Assembly: GCF_964204865.1 (NCBI RefSeq)
Contig: NC_135261.1
Coordinates: forward strand, 7,626,001-7,690,000
DNA from: Styela clava
Taxonomy: Eukaryota; Chordata; Ascidiacea; Stolidobranchia; Styelidae
DNA: 64,000 nucleotides
Direction: 5' to 3'
The notes under the pieces were generated by a model. It had not been told where the DNA came from. It was given only the letters and a program-made list of their open reading frames with translations, and searched no databases. The position numbers and the translations under genes were made by a program. Shown here one piece after another: positions 1 to 12,890 of this stretch. Within the stretch, counting starts at the first letter, position 1. Each line of letters opens with the position of its first letter.

Positions 1-941
1 TTTTCATGTTTTCAATATCAATATCATTTGTATTACAAGAATATAGAGAGTAACAGAGCTGACAGGGAGAAGATAAATATAGAAATGATGATAAAAAAAC
101 CATGAAATATTTGTAATTTATCTTTTTCAGGTCCAAATCCAACGTACCTTCAGTTCAACTATCCCCCCTCCTTATCGCCTTCATTTTGTCATTTCTGTCC
201 ACATTCGCTTTTCTACAATGCTGATTTCTGGTTGATTTTGATGTTGCCTGCTGTCACGCAGAACTCGGTGAAAAAGTTTGAGTTTTTTTGTGCAAGGATG
301 ATATACTTTCAGAGTTTGATCGCGTTCATTATTTTTCAAATTCAAATTTTCGATATTCAACAAGGAAGTCATTAGTCAACAGTTTCGTGGTATAACGCAC
401 ACGGCGACTGCTTTTTATGTGTGGGCTGTTATATTATTTACTGCATATGCATTTGGCAAATGAACCAATCTTGTCGCATGATGCACATTCATTAATTATA
501 CACAGTTATGCGTGGTAATTACTGTATATGATTATTAAAAGCCAGCGATGCTAGTAGGTTGGCGGTTTCACTCGATGTGTTGTCAGTGAAAGTGAAAGTA
601 GAATTTATCAGAGCAATGGGCTCTCGTATTGATGGTTGAACATTATTAGACCCCAATAACTCGTCAACGCAGAGAGCTGATAATAAGGTGGTTTGATGTA
701 CCTCGATAAAATTACGAGTGTAGATGTGCTTATTAGCATATCAAAAAAAATCAGGACAATTGTATTGCTGCGTTTAGAATATCGTTTCAATATTTCCAAA
801 TAGTATTTGGAACAGAACAGTGAAAATGCCAAAGTATTTTTTTTTGTTTTCAATCTCTATTATAGGGCCACTAATTGACGTCACCATTTTGACTTTGAGC
901 AAAATATTGTATTCCTATATTCCTTAGTTATAAACCCGTTT
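1..941. other. AT-rich non-coding stretch
   Basis: I see no convincing gene here. The open frames are short, lack recognisable domains and have no paired splice sites. It lies upstream of the fibrinogen-related gene and could hold distal regulatory DNA, but no motif can be named. Confidence 0.5.
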
Positions 942-1207
942 GCTTTAATAGTATGCATCAAGTGTGGTGAAATTAAAATTATGTCTCTTATGCCAGACTT
1001 CAAATTCTAACATTAGACTGATGCAGGATTCCCTAATTTTTGATTCATGAAGACACGGTGTGCTTCCAATGTTGGCTTTAATAGTATGCATCAAGTGTGG
1101 TGAAATTAAAATTATGTCTCTTATGCCAGACTTCAAATTCTAACATTAGACTGATGCAGGATTCCCTAATTTTTGATTCATGAAGACACGGTGTGCTTCC
1201 AATGTTG
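942..1207. repeat. 133-bp exact tandem duplication (two units)
   Basis: Units 942-1074 and 1075-1207 read the same from GCTTTAATAG to CAATGTTG, with no difference found by eye. The junction is perfect head-to-tail. It lies about 300 bp upstream of the start codon of the fibrinogen-related gene. Such identity means a recent duplication or an assembly stutter. Confidence 0.95.
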
Positions 1208-1509
1208 CATGTAGATGCTATCTTTATTAGAACCCGAGCCAGTCCAGATTCATTGAGGTTTTATTATTTAATATAGAACAAATAGGTGCAAAAACCAAGG
1301 TACACTTCTCAGTATTTACAAGTCAGTGAACGATGCAGATTTTATTGGTTTGCACAAACAATATGGTATTATTAAAAGCTGTTTTTATCTCAGTGCTAGT
1401 CCAGTTCACACTTTAATTCTCTTGCATGATAGTGTCGTAAATATCGCAATTTGCAGAACGAGACAAATAATATACAAGTGACAAAACACATACAGAAAAA
1501 TCAGCTGAA

Positions 1510-4500
1510 ATGCTTTTTACATATCTACTACCGTTCGTAGCTGCTGGAGCTTATTTGGGTGAGAAATTATTCAGTTCCTGTTATTTCATATAACGTCAAT
1601 AACTAAATTTATAATTCATGAAACTAAAGAAATTAATGAGCAATGCCACAGCAAATACTATTCCCGAAACAAGCGTTATTTTTAAGCACGGTTGTAATCT
1701 GGCACCGAGTTTAAAATGGAGCTCATGTTTCACGACATTGACTATGACATTATTAATTGAGTAACGGATATATATGAGGAATATATAATCAACCTTTAAC
1801 AAAGACAAAAGGGTATTCTCGTAGTGTGTGTACCGGGTTAGGCCATAATGTTATTCCAATTTTCCTCATTTTAATCCTATTACTAGTTCGGGGGCTGTCT
1901 GTATTAGCCAAGTAAAGACCCCAGCCCATAGGTTTCAGTCCCTTTACACAACTTGATGTAAAGTAGGCGAACAAAATCAGTTACCATCATATTGGTACAC
2001 ACACTTCTGGAGCGCCGACAAAAGACCCAAACACGTGCATGTACAAGATTTTCATCGCCAAATTGGATACTCGAGACCAGTGATTCCCATTCCCATATCA
2101 GAATTACGATAATTATACAGATGATCTCCCATGATATCGCAAATATGTAAGAAATCACTTATTTTCCGCAGTAATAAAGGTTTACTAATATTTCCAAGGT
2201 ATACAATTTTACATTTCTCTGGCGTTTTTGTCGTGTCCAATAGTAGTAAAACATTTTATAGTGGATTATTTAGAAACGATGATTGTCTAACTGTTTGTTG
2301 CCTTTGTTGTTTTGCAGCTCCAGTACCTGAAAAGCCCTGTGAATCCTGTAGTGGAAATTGCTATCAGTTAAATATCGAGGTAAATTTGCAACCGCAAACG
2401 ACATAAGCACTTGAATCGATATAATACTATCACAGCAAAATCGTTTATTATTGTCTCGCTTTCTTGATGTTCAAACATTTCACTTTACTAAATTAGCATC
2501 CGTTTTACTTGCTATTAGGTTTGTACAAAACGTTGACCACATGAAACCGTACAATCTTTATTTGAAATATTTAAGGATGTGGATTAATAATGGGAGATGT
2601 TGGTGAAACCATTGTAATGTTAGTGCTCTTCGGTTATGACTCGAGGAATATTTCATAAACTATAGTTCTTATTGGTCAAACGAAAATTTATGCGTCCTCA
2701 TAATAGTTTCGAAAACAAAACGTTCACTAGCTTATTTTGGGGCAACAATGCAATACTAATATTTAGTTTGGCAGCACCGAACGATGGCAATTTACAAATT
2801 TGGCGACATAACATGAATATATATCTATATTTAACTTTGCGACAAAACTTTCAAACGGAAATGCGTTCATAACGTCATAAAAAATGAGATGAGCAGGAAC
2901 CTCAAAATAATACATTCAATAATGGGAGTTCGTGGCACAGGACTGACTTAATATTATAGAACAAATTTAGACAAATTTCATTAATTTTTATTATATTTTT
3001 TATCATATAACTCATTTTTTATTTGAATTTTAGTCTACGAATATGGAGGGTAAGTACATTTTTTGGTTTAAAACTTTCTAATAAAAATCACTGGTCCTGA
3101 TAAAAAGGTCCTGATAAATATTTGTGCCAATGATTTTTATTTTCAATACTATTTAATGGTGCGTCATATTTCTATTTAATCACTAGAAATGTGAACATTT
3201 GTATATAAACAAAAGGAAATAGCAATTTGACAGATTGAACATTATTTCAAACATTCGTCAGTGATGAACTTTGGGGAAAATTTAAAAGAGAACATCCGTG
3301 GCAGATTAATAGCACGTCGGACGTTTTGGGTCGAGTTTGACTCATGCTCAGGCCTGTTTATGACCTAAGTTCAAAACGAGGAAACACACTGTTTTGTAGA
3401 ACTGGCAACGAATTTCATATAACTATCCTCATAAAAAAAATTTATTGAGTTTTGACTTAAAATTTCTTGTTTTATCACCCGAAAAGTATAATCAATCACA
3501 ATTCTTACGGATGGTTCATAATTAACATATTTACACACAAGGAAATAATAATGAGAAATTTGCATCAAAAAGTTGTAATTTTAATATTACGTGTGAACTC
3601 AAATAAATAGTTTCTTGGATGTTACGATATTCATAATGATTTTAATATATTGCACGTAGCAAGAATTACGCAATAGTGGTTATTTTTAAGGTTGCATATT
3701 CCTGTATCTGCAATTTTCATCAGATAACTGTAAATGGTTTATAATTATGTAAAAAATACGGTTTTTATTCATATACATTATGCAGTATCGGGATTATGAA
3801 AAAACATTAAACTTATTACTCTCCAGATTTGCGAAAAGAGTTGGAAGAGAAATTTACCGATATTTTGAATGAGAATATGAAAGATGAATTGATGATAACT
3901 ACAGAGCTGGTGCTCAATGATGGCTCAAAAATTAAACTACCACCACTGACTACAAGTCCTGGAACCACGGTTAAACTTGACTCTACAAGTACCTTTCAAC
4001 AAGATTTTACTACTACCGGGGCCGATATTGAAAATGAAATCCCCTCTAATCATGACGCTGCCACAACTATGACACCAGGTAATATGTACTTCTATATTCG
4101 CGTTTATATGCCATAACTATTAATTTCTCCACCCCAACCCCCATATAGAAGAACCCCCTTCATCCCCTGAAATTACAAACATCCCTCTAATTTTGACGCG
4201 CGAGAACTCAATATAACTTCTGAAAATAATTGTTTTTTAACATCTAGAAAGTGACGTATATACCAGTGCAGATAGTCAGTTTCATCGCTAATATCAAAAC
4301 ATGCCCCACCCTCTAAATTAGGACTCATCCCTAAAAAGAAAATCTGGGGAACATGCTGATGAAAACAGACAAACCCCACTTCAAAAAAGTTTGTGTAAAT
4401 TGAAGTACTACATCTTCGGCTTGTCAGATAAATAAAAAAAAATACTGTATCTTTGTTTATTTCGCTTAAACGTGGAAGTGCAAATTGAATAGTGAATACA

Positions 4501-6665
4501 ATTGCGTTTTTTTGCAGTTGATACCTCCGACTGGCATTCCAAACGGACTACCACTAAAACGCAAACGACTCTGACCACTACAGCGAAATTAGGAACCACT
4601 TCTGAAGAATCTACCGATTTGGAAACTACTACCAAGATTACATGCAAAACGGCTCCAGGTGACACTTTTATCAATTATTTATATTCCTGTTTCATATATA
4701 TATATATATATGTCGTTTTTTTCAATTCTCTGTATTGTCAGAAACATCAAACACTCCTTATGTTTCAGATTTGCCAGCTGATTGCTCAAATGCTATTCAT
4801 GAAAAAGCCAGAGTAAGAAATACAACCGGTGGTGTGTTTGATATATGCATGAAATCAGAAGATCGACTTATCGAAGTTTACTGCGATCTCAAAACGGATG
4901 GGGGAGGATGGACAGTGAGTTTATGTAAAATTCCTCTTTATGAGTGAAAAGCAGAGCAAAACGCTGGTATGATTATTGAATGATACAAGATATAGTAAAG
5001 TGATGTAGGCTTATAGCCTTTAAATTTTACTTAGCTTCTAGTTAACAGTATTTCAATTTCATAGGTATTTCAAAGACGGATGGACGGTTCCACAAAATTT
5101 GACAGAACATGGAAAGAGTACAAAACTGGGTTTGGAGATGCAGATAGGGATATGTGGCTTGGTAAGTTGTAAGCCCATTATAAGACTTTAGTTAATACTG
5201 CTTTCGTTTCCTATTATAGAAGAAATCCATTATGGTATTGCGGTTGACGCAATTTCACCGCGATATAGTTCTCGGTTGTTGAGTAAACTATGTTAAGCGT
5301 TATGTAAAGTGAATTTAAAAGGAGCAACCTCAGAGCAAGACTAACGAACAGGGTTCGGCAACCTACGAGTAATATAATCCTGCCCGCGACGCTTCACTGA
5401 ATTATAGTAACAAAACAGCTGTTTTGACGATTATATTTATTCGGTAACAGAATTTATTGTAAGACACGTCTGGCCTAAATTATAATATAAAGTATATAAT
5501 TCAAAAATACTCGTTTAATGATCCTATAATTTAATTATGATTAGACAAATGAAGGTAAGTGCAAGGGTTCAATGGCGCCGAAAATATCCCTTTTTTCAGA
5601 TGCAATGCAATGGGGAAATAAATCTTTATTCTGTTTGAGAAATGTATCACTGCTTGATTTTTATCATTAAAAGTTTCATCCGTTCGGTTTTGAACTTTTT
5701 AAAAATGTGTGCGGCTCACCTATGACTTGCAACTCTTAATTTTGGCCCGCGAGCGACAAAAAGTTGCCAACCCCTGCTATAGAGTGTTGCAAACGCACAA
5801 GAAATAGTAGTAGTATAGTGACTTTCCGTGCTAAGTTTACTCTAATATATTGTTTTTGAAACACAAAGGAACCCAAACTTGCAAAATAACACGTTTTCGA
5901 AGGATAATAGGAGTAATTGAGACTAAATTATCTATCAACCTAATATGATGCAATATTCATATCTTTATTCATTTTTAAGGGTTGGAACTGGTCTACAAAT
6001 TAACAAAAGGTGGAAATAATGAACTTAGAATTGAATTAGAAGATTTTAAAGGACGCAAAGTTTATGCGAATTACGGGTACATATAGATATTATTAGGCTT
6101 GTCTTCTTTTAAATTCGAAATAATGTTAAATTTAGAAATATAAGTCTATATAAGACTATATAACTACCTATTTTTTAAAGCCATAAAAAGTGGCGTGGGA
6201 CAGTTTGCTTGTCGTACGGTCCATTGACAAAGTCACCTCCCTAACATTTTCGGCAATGAATTCTACTTATACTGTCAAAATTAGACGGAGCATTGTATTA
6301 GATTTTACTGATCTATGTAAATAAGTAAGCCAATGTATTGAAAGAAAATATACTTCGTGTTTGTTTGCAGAACATTTTCGATTGGATCGGCCAAGAAAAA
6401 ATATAAAATCACAGTTGGTGGATACACAGGAAACGCAGGCGATTCATTCGGTTTAAACAACGGAATGAATTTTACGACTAGGGATGCTGATTATGATAAA
6501 TCGAGCAAAAACAAATTTTCTGGGGGTTGGTGGTATAATAACTGTGGCGCAGGGTCAAATCTAAACGGCAAGTATTTCAAGAATGTTAGAAATTCAAACA
6601 AAGGGATTGTTTGGGATCAAAATTCCTTAAAGTTTACTGAAATGAAATTCAGAAAAAAGAAATAA
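1510..6665 (+). CDS. Secreted fibrinogen-related domain (FReD) protein, lectin-like, 9 exons
   Basis: The exons are 1510-1558, 2318-2379, 3034-3049, 3827-4078, 4518-4658, 4742-4914, 5065-5161, 5980-6076 and 6371-6665. All borders are GT..AG, the phases join without a break, and the product is 393 aa. Residues 1-16 form a signal peptide ([16 protein letters not shown]). A short Cys-rich piece (CESCSGNC) follows, then a charged, probably coiled-coil stretch from about residue 44, then a Thr/Ser-rich mucin-like linker to about 173. The fibrinogen C-terminal domain runs from about residue 184 to the end, with [33 protein letters not shown] and [18 protein letters not shown]. Such proteins (ficolins, tachylectins, angiopoietin-like) bind acetylated sugars or surface ligands outside the cell and often serve innate immunity. 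There is no collagen stalk. The usual Cys a few residues before GGWW is missing, and an extra Cys lies in the FDIC motif, so the disulfides may be rewired. Ligand and role are inferred from family only. Confidence 0.92.
5349..5776. mobile_element. hAT-type miniature element inside intron 7 of the FReD gene
   Basis: The left end reads CAGGGTTCGGCAAC and the right end, read inverted, CAGGGGTTGGCAAC. These are terminal inverted repeats of the hAT type. The flanking 8-mers CTAACGAA and CTATAGAG match at 5 of 8 positions, so the target duplication is eroded. No transposase frame is present, so it is non-autonomous and old. Confidence 0.75.
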
Positions 6666-8215
6666 GACTCTTTTAAATGTCAGTTAGGGTTGAGTGAGTT
6701 TCTTTCTCCATGCTTTTGCGCTAGCGGATCCGTATGCGTATAATGCAAGACTATTTTAGTTTCCATTTTTGTTATGTATACAATGGAGAAAGAAAGCGCA
6801 AGGCAAGAATACAAATTGCTGTACGATATGCTTTGATTTATAAGCTCTGTAGGTGTTAAACAAAGGTTTCCGACAATTTAATCAATTATTTTTTTTTTAA
6901 TCATTTTTGTGATATATTTTAATTTATTTCATAATAATTTGAACTGTATCAAGAAGATGCCTTGTTACTGATATTTGATTCTTATTTATTGTCAAATTAC
7001 TAAAAACAGCCCAGATTTTTAAACACTCACGTTAACCTTATTGTACAATAAATAAATGACCTAGTATGGTGTTGCCTATTTGGTGTTATAAAAATGATGC
7101 GTTTCTAACTTATTGTAGAAATTTAGTCAACATTGGTATATTGACGAACGTCGACGAACATTTTTTTGCTGCAGTCAGATTGTTCTGCACCCCATTATGA
7201 TGTTTTGCTGCATTCATATGTTATGACTCGTCTATGTATTTGATTAATCACGTCTAAAAAATTGAAGATGGTGGCATCCTACTTTGACTCTAGGTATCTC
7301 AAAAATCGACACTGTCACTTATTCGCTTTTATGTCTCTGTTAAGGAAAATAACCCTCCTTTCATTGTAAATCTACCAGGGCTTGAAATAGCGTGAATGTC
7401 ATGAAACATTCAAGTTTGATGCCTGGCTAGAGCTTGTCAGACACGAAAGAAAAGAAAGCACCATTGCTGTGAGTTTAAATTGATCTCAGGTTACTGTTGG
7501 ATCTTAGTTAAACATGATGATGATTTGAAGAACCGAATTTTACAACATTTTTTAATTTTTCAACAACAATTTTACATCAGTTGGCGTGTAAACAACTTTT
7601 TCACTTTGTCTTGCTTATGTCGCCTTTAGTTAAGTGGTGGGATTCAAGGGGTTCAGGCAAACCCGCTCTTGGATTGTCGTGATAAGAGAGCGAACCCTCT
7701 TTTTTTTCGCTTTAGAAGTTAGCCATTTCTTCACAAACGATGGGGCGCGGCCCACAAGGGGCGTAGACAATTCTTTGAGGGGGCGTAACAGCGTGAAGCT
7801 AATTAAAAGTAAAAATATTTTTTTAGATTTGATCTTTCCCGCCCTATTTTGGTTATTTACATTTCAAAACTTTCCATTTATTTCAATATTTACGTTCGAT
7901 CCATGTATTTTCAACGTGTTTTTGAATAAAACATACTTTCTATCTGTTATTTGTAGCTTATTGTTAGTTAGTCCTTTTTGAGGTGGTCGCGAGACTTGAC
8001 AAATGGTCACGCAGGAAATGGTTACGTGCAACAAACTTGACAACTAACGTCATATTTAGTGTTTCAAAAGTTAGGTATTAGAGTTATGTATCTGTTTTTA
8101 TTTCTGAACGCTTAGATCTTATTACTGGTTGTGTGAAAGGTATTCTCAATCAGATAGGTGTAACGTTTGGACAATCCCATTACTGACCTTCTGCTTAATC
8201 GTTTGGCGTAAATAC
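6666..8215. other. Downstream flank of FReD gene; overlapping AATAAA signals at 7047-7056
   Basis: Two overlapping AATAAA hexamers lie about 380 bp after the stop codon and are the best poly(A) candidates. A GC-richer patch at about 7,630-7,800 (GTGGTGGGATTCAAGG and following) looks like a worn transposon end, but I could not pair it with a partner. No other gene was seen. Confidence 0.4.
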
Positions 8216-8363
8216 GACGAGACACATTATTTCCGCATTCAATTGTAATTCACAGATAATGAATATCATTTACATACATAAATGATCAAATTTATATTTA
8301 ACAGTATTTCGACGGATATTCCATTTCTTTGAAAATTTGACCATTTCTCTCGACCATTTTTTC

Positions 8364-8408
8364 TTAATAGTATGTGTATGCCTTTCTGCAGTCGGATCCA
8401 CACAATGT
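8364..8408 (-). pseudogene. Relic last exon of the Cys-rich LYP-repeat family (copy psi-3)
   Basis: After an acceptor AG on the minus strand the frame reads TLCGSDCRKAYTYY and stops. The intact copy at 24710-26731 ends TPCGCECRKAYHSPYY. One Cys has become Ser. The flank (about 8,220-8,500) matches the downstream flank of psi-2 at 17,950-18,200 in the same orientation, which confirms common origin. I found no exons 1-4 nearby, so this is an orphan exon left by duplication and deletion. Confidence 0.7.
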
Positions 8409-8884
8409 CTGGAAATAAGTTAATATTTGGTCACTTCGGTATTATCATTACAAATAAAATACTCAAGACAAGCTGGCACTGGACACGCGTGGTTTCATTT
8501 CTCTGATGGAAGCAGATTAAAAATTCGAACCGCAATCATCACTCTTATTAAATGGCGACAATATAATTTTCGATATTACATTATGCGTTAGGATATCCCG
8601 TTGTTGATTTGATAATAAACCGGGAGGGTCATAGGTCATATTCTACGCTTGGCCCCTTGCGGGATCGGATTTAAATTGTAAAAAAGGTAAATATTGCCAT
8701 TAACTTTCTCGAATATGCAATTACATAAATCATTTTTATTACATAATTTAAAAAATATACAGGCTCCGCTTGTGCTGACCAGATGAATTGTTGACAAAAG
8801 CGGTCATCCATACGCTCTTCAAAAATAAAAATTACTAGATTATAAAAGTACTAGATTATACAAGCAATCAGAATTGCAATAAAA

Positions 8885-9100
8885 GCGAGGTCGACTTCTG
8901 ATTACGTAAAATTTCAAATGTAGATTGAAATCACTTGTGCCTTTTCTGGAGTTCATGAGACCTAATGAATTGTTGTTATCTGATTTTCGTGATCTAGCAG
9001 CGCATATCTGCGGTTATGTAATCCCAGCAATATTCAATATAAAATCTGGTGTTTATTATTTGATAATAAACATATCTTATGTGAAAATGTCAATTCGAGC
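8885..9100 (+). repeat. Dispersed repeat family, copy a
   Basis: This is a roughly 200-bp unit containing GTTATCTGATTTTCGTG and ATTATTTGATAATAAAC. Other copies lie near 16,840, 27,890 (-), 39,860 (-), 44,510, 50,150 and 60,090. No coding capacity is seen. It is probably a MITE or SINE-like element; the termini could not be fixed. Confidence 0.65.
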
Positions 9101-10083
9101 AAAATAAATTATTTGTCTTGCAAATTTGTAAATTCAACCAGATCAATTACCCGAGAAATGTGATTGCACTGACAAACGACCACTAAAATACACCACTCTT
9201 ATCGCGATTGAAGTATCGTAAAATTATTTGCATCTCTGACCAGTAATGGTATATTAAAATAGAAAATCTCATGAATAGAGAAATATGAAATGAGATATTA
9301 TCAGATCACAAACACACACAAGCGTCAATGAGGTTCACATGCTATGTGAAATAAATCACAAACAAAATTTCAAAGGCCCAAATATTTACTCCGCTCGGTT
9401 TTACGAAAAATGTCCAAAATTAAATGTTATTTTCGAACAATATTTTACTGCCGAGGTAATGTTAAACGCGCATTCTAGCTGGATTGGCAGATAAGATTAT
9501 TGCACGACATTCAAAATAGTCTTGTCGTTAACAAGCCATTTGATTTGCTAGGCAAGTTGCATTTTGCGTTACAAGCTACTACCAGCGCACGCAAAGGATT
9601 TTTGGGCTGATAATGTTTTGTCGGTTCATATATGCTATACTATCACAGAGCTCACTTTACAGTATAATGAATTTCAATCAGATAACATTTTTGTATTATT
9701 TTCCATCACTGATAAAGACTTACCTATAAATGCCAATCATAAATTTATGGGTTATATTGCCCTTTATATGTAGTTGAGACTGAAAAATCTTTCTTCTTGT
9801 GTTTGTGGTACTGCATATAGTCTTACACGGCTCTGCTTTATTCCTATAATATTTTCCATTAAAACGTTGAGAAAAAAAGCATGCGCATACAGGCAATTAG
9901 GTATCAAGTTTGAACTACCCTCCACCAATACTGATTCTATTGATCTATCATATGGAATGAGCACTACGAAACACATTATTACTGCATTTAATTTATTTCA
10001 CAGATAATTCAAATCATTTATGGATATAAATGTTCAACTTCACATGAAACAAAATTTTGCAGAAATTCCATATTTTTGGATTT

Positions 10084-11638
10084 TTATGAATCCGTTCCTC
10101 CATAAAGACGATAATCTCTGCAGTCGCATCCACACGGCGTCTGAAAAAATAGTTTTAGGAATTTTAGAACCATTTTAGTACATAAATCAATAGAACATTA
10201 AAAATAGAAGGCTCAAGACAATTAAGCCTTGGACATGCAAAATGATAGTGCTTAAATAAAAGCGCAGTAAAATCCAAAAGATCCACGATCACGCCACGAT
10301 CTTAAAAACTTTCAGCTGACAAACAAGCAAAGCTTTTTCACTTTAAAGTAATTTCTGCTAAAATAAATGTTCTGTATAATTGTTTGTTTTGTATTAGTAA
10401 TTTAATTTTGCGGCCCCAAGAGCACTACGTGAGCATATCCTTGGTGTCACGTGATTTTACAAATTTATGTTTTGAAAATATTCGGGTTGCTTGAAAAAAC
10501 ATTGAACTAATCAATTACGATAACTACAAACCTTAATGGCAACATCTCCTTCGTATAGCTTTCCATGGTCTTCGTAGATGGTGTGTATGTCACGGAAGCA
10601 CCAAATAGTGAAACATTCACACGACGGTTTTTCGGCATCTTCATCTTTTTCTGGCGTCGGATACAGTTCAAATTTTTCCTTCGTAGGTTCCGGATAGAAA
10701 TGCGGTTTCCCATCTTTTGGTGGTTCTTTGTGATCATGGGGTTTTACAAAGTGACAGCTTGCTTTCATTTTTCTTAAAAATGAATTTTAATGAAGATTCA
10801 ATTTATTCAAATTATATCCTAAAACATGATTTTATAAATTTCGCACGTGGCGTAAATACACATTTATAGGTTATTTTGACTCACAATTATGGTAAACTAG
10901 GCATTTTATTTTAGTTTTAATGCCCTGTCACTATTTCTCTTTAAATATTCATATCCCCGCTCACGCTTTGTTGTTAATTGCTACTTTCTTCTTCTTAGTT
11001 TTTATTATAAAAAATATTTTGCACAAAACACTTGTTCATATTGAGGTCATTTTGTATTCACATCTACCATTATCATTCTTAAGATGAATACAATAATGTC
11101 TAATCATATATTTTAAGATAGGTATTCAATTCTCCTCTGTTAATAACAATTGACAAGCAACTTACTTGCATTCAACTGCATCGTGAGGGAAAGGCTTGAA
11201 CCGTAGAAGGATTTCTGAATACATTTTCTCTCGTCGCAACCATTCACCCATTTATCAGTGAAGCCTTTGGGGACTGGACATGAATCTTTCGGGAGAGGGA
11301 ATAGTCTGTGAATGAAGTCATTTCATTATCTGCTGTACGAGAAATGTCAAATATCCAAGTCACCAAGAAAAATAGTCACTTTTCTTACTAGGATTCCTTT
11401 TTAAAATAAACATATAATATGTTTAATATGCAATTTATGTTGTTGTTTAATCTGAAGATTGTGAAGATAGTATACTGATCTATACTTGCTTTCCAAGATT
11501 TGCCAATTTTTATTGAAAAAAAAAACAAAAAAACATACGTAGTAATAAAATTTGATGTGGTTCAGCGGGAATATAAATAAATTTCCACCATGCTCCGTAC
11601 ACTCCAGCAATCAGTATAACAAAGATTACTATCTTCAT
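10084..11638 (-). pseudogene. Broken copy (psi-1) of the Cys-rich LYP-repeat secreted protein
   Basis: On the minus strand the start codon is at 11638-11636 and begins a signal peptide like that of the intact copies (MKIVIFVILIAG). After the Trp-Trp-Lys of exon 1 the sequence jumps straight into DNA matching intron 2 of the copy at 32534, so the end of exon 1, intron 1 and exon 2 are deleted. Exon 3 (11305-11166) has lost 31 bp after the Tyr-Gly-Ser codons, a frameshift that also removes one Cys. Exon 4 (10772-10532) and exon 5 (10140-10084) keep open frames, good splice sites and a new C-terminus ending GGTDS. Only two LYP-type repeats remain. It pairs with the intact gene at 32534-37273 in the opposite arm. 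The 5' damage makes a normal product impossible. Confidence 0.85.
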
Positions 11639-11749
11639 TGTTTAATCTGCTGTTTTTACTCAGGTTTTCTGAAACACAAGAAAGTTCTGAACTTACACTT
11701 TATTAGTCAAATGCAAGAAAAACTCAATATTAAAACAAAATTTTAAGAA

Positions 11750-12270
11750 ATTTGAAATCTTTTATCAATTATCGATAGCAAACTTCTGTCAAATATCATT
11801 TTGATAAAAACTGTATTTCATTTTTCAAACTATGTTGAAGTTAGTAAAATTTCTTTGTTCAAAATAAAATTTCTAGATCGGCTATTTGAACGACTGGTTC
11901 TTGTTATCATACAATATTCCATTGAGTTGATTCAACAGAATTGAGCCGAATCGACGAAGGAATGATTTAATATAGACGAAAAAATAGATGCGGGCCAATC
12001 AGAGATCGTGCAAATTACTCATATATATATTGAGTTGTAAATTGAAAAAAGGTTTATTGTTCGTTGAAATTTTCATTACGTAAGTCTTGAAAACCTTCTT
12101 TGTGATCTATTTGCCGTGCAACAAACAGCGTTATTGTGGTTCTGAGGTTTCTTAAATTTATATTACCCATCTTGTATTGGAAATATTTCATATAGTTCTT
12201 GTGATATAAAAATTAAAATGTTAAAATTTTTTATTGAGATTCTGCATTTATAACCATAAAGGATAGCGCT
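11750..12270. other. Non-coding upstream flank of psi-1, shared with the right arm
   Basis: This stretch matches the minus strand of about 31,900-32,520, the upstream region of the intact gene at 32534. It may include the old promoter of the pair. I can name no motif with confidence. Confidence 0.4.
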
Positions 12271-12279
12271 ATTGCGCGA

Positions 12280-12620
12280 TATACACTCATTGCCATATGC
12301 ATATACAACGAACGTCATATGCGTATACAAATATTCTATTGCATACATTTCGTCCAAGAAAATTACATAAACAGCAACTTACTACATGATATACATATAC
12401 TCATTATACATTTATTTGACGGATTCACATACAAAAGTCAATGCGTATGCATATTCAGCCAAATCATACGCATATAGCTAATGCTACATGCACATACAGA
12501 CAATCTCATTAGCATATACAGCTAGCTAGCTCACATACATATACATATACACACCCAACTCATATGCAGATAGCGGCAATGCCATATTCATAGACAGCCC
12601 ATGTCATATGCATATACATC
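12280..12620. repeat. Degenerate minisatellite based on CATATGCATATACA
   Basis: Imperfect units of about 20-25 bp, each containing CATATGCATATACA or close variants followed by GCnAATGT-like spacers, recur through the segment. The right arm has a longer array at 31,250-31,900, so copy number changed after the inverted duplication. Confidence 0.75.
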
Positions 12621-12890
12621 TAATGTCACTCTCGCGACTAAAAACGGGTTTTATCACTTCGCGCTGTCTGGAAGCATGGCATTTTGATTGAGTTCAGTGA
12701 CCCGCCAAACATGCATCTGATTCACAAATATCGATTAACTATGTTCTGAGATATTTGTTCTTCAAGTTGACACAATAATTAGTAATTATCGAAATATTGG
12801 TATCGGATTGTTGGTATATTTATTCGTTCTACCCTCATAAATATATATATATATGATTACAAATTTATCTCAATTTAACGGATACGAACA

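Noticed and set aside
7634..7981. 115-codon + frame downstream of the FReD gene
   Set aside because: It begins in a GC-rich transposon-like patch and ends in hydrophobic AT-rich codons. No splice context or domain is seen.
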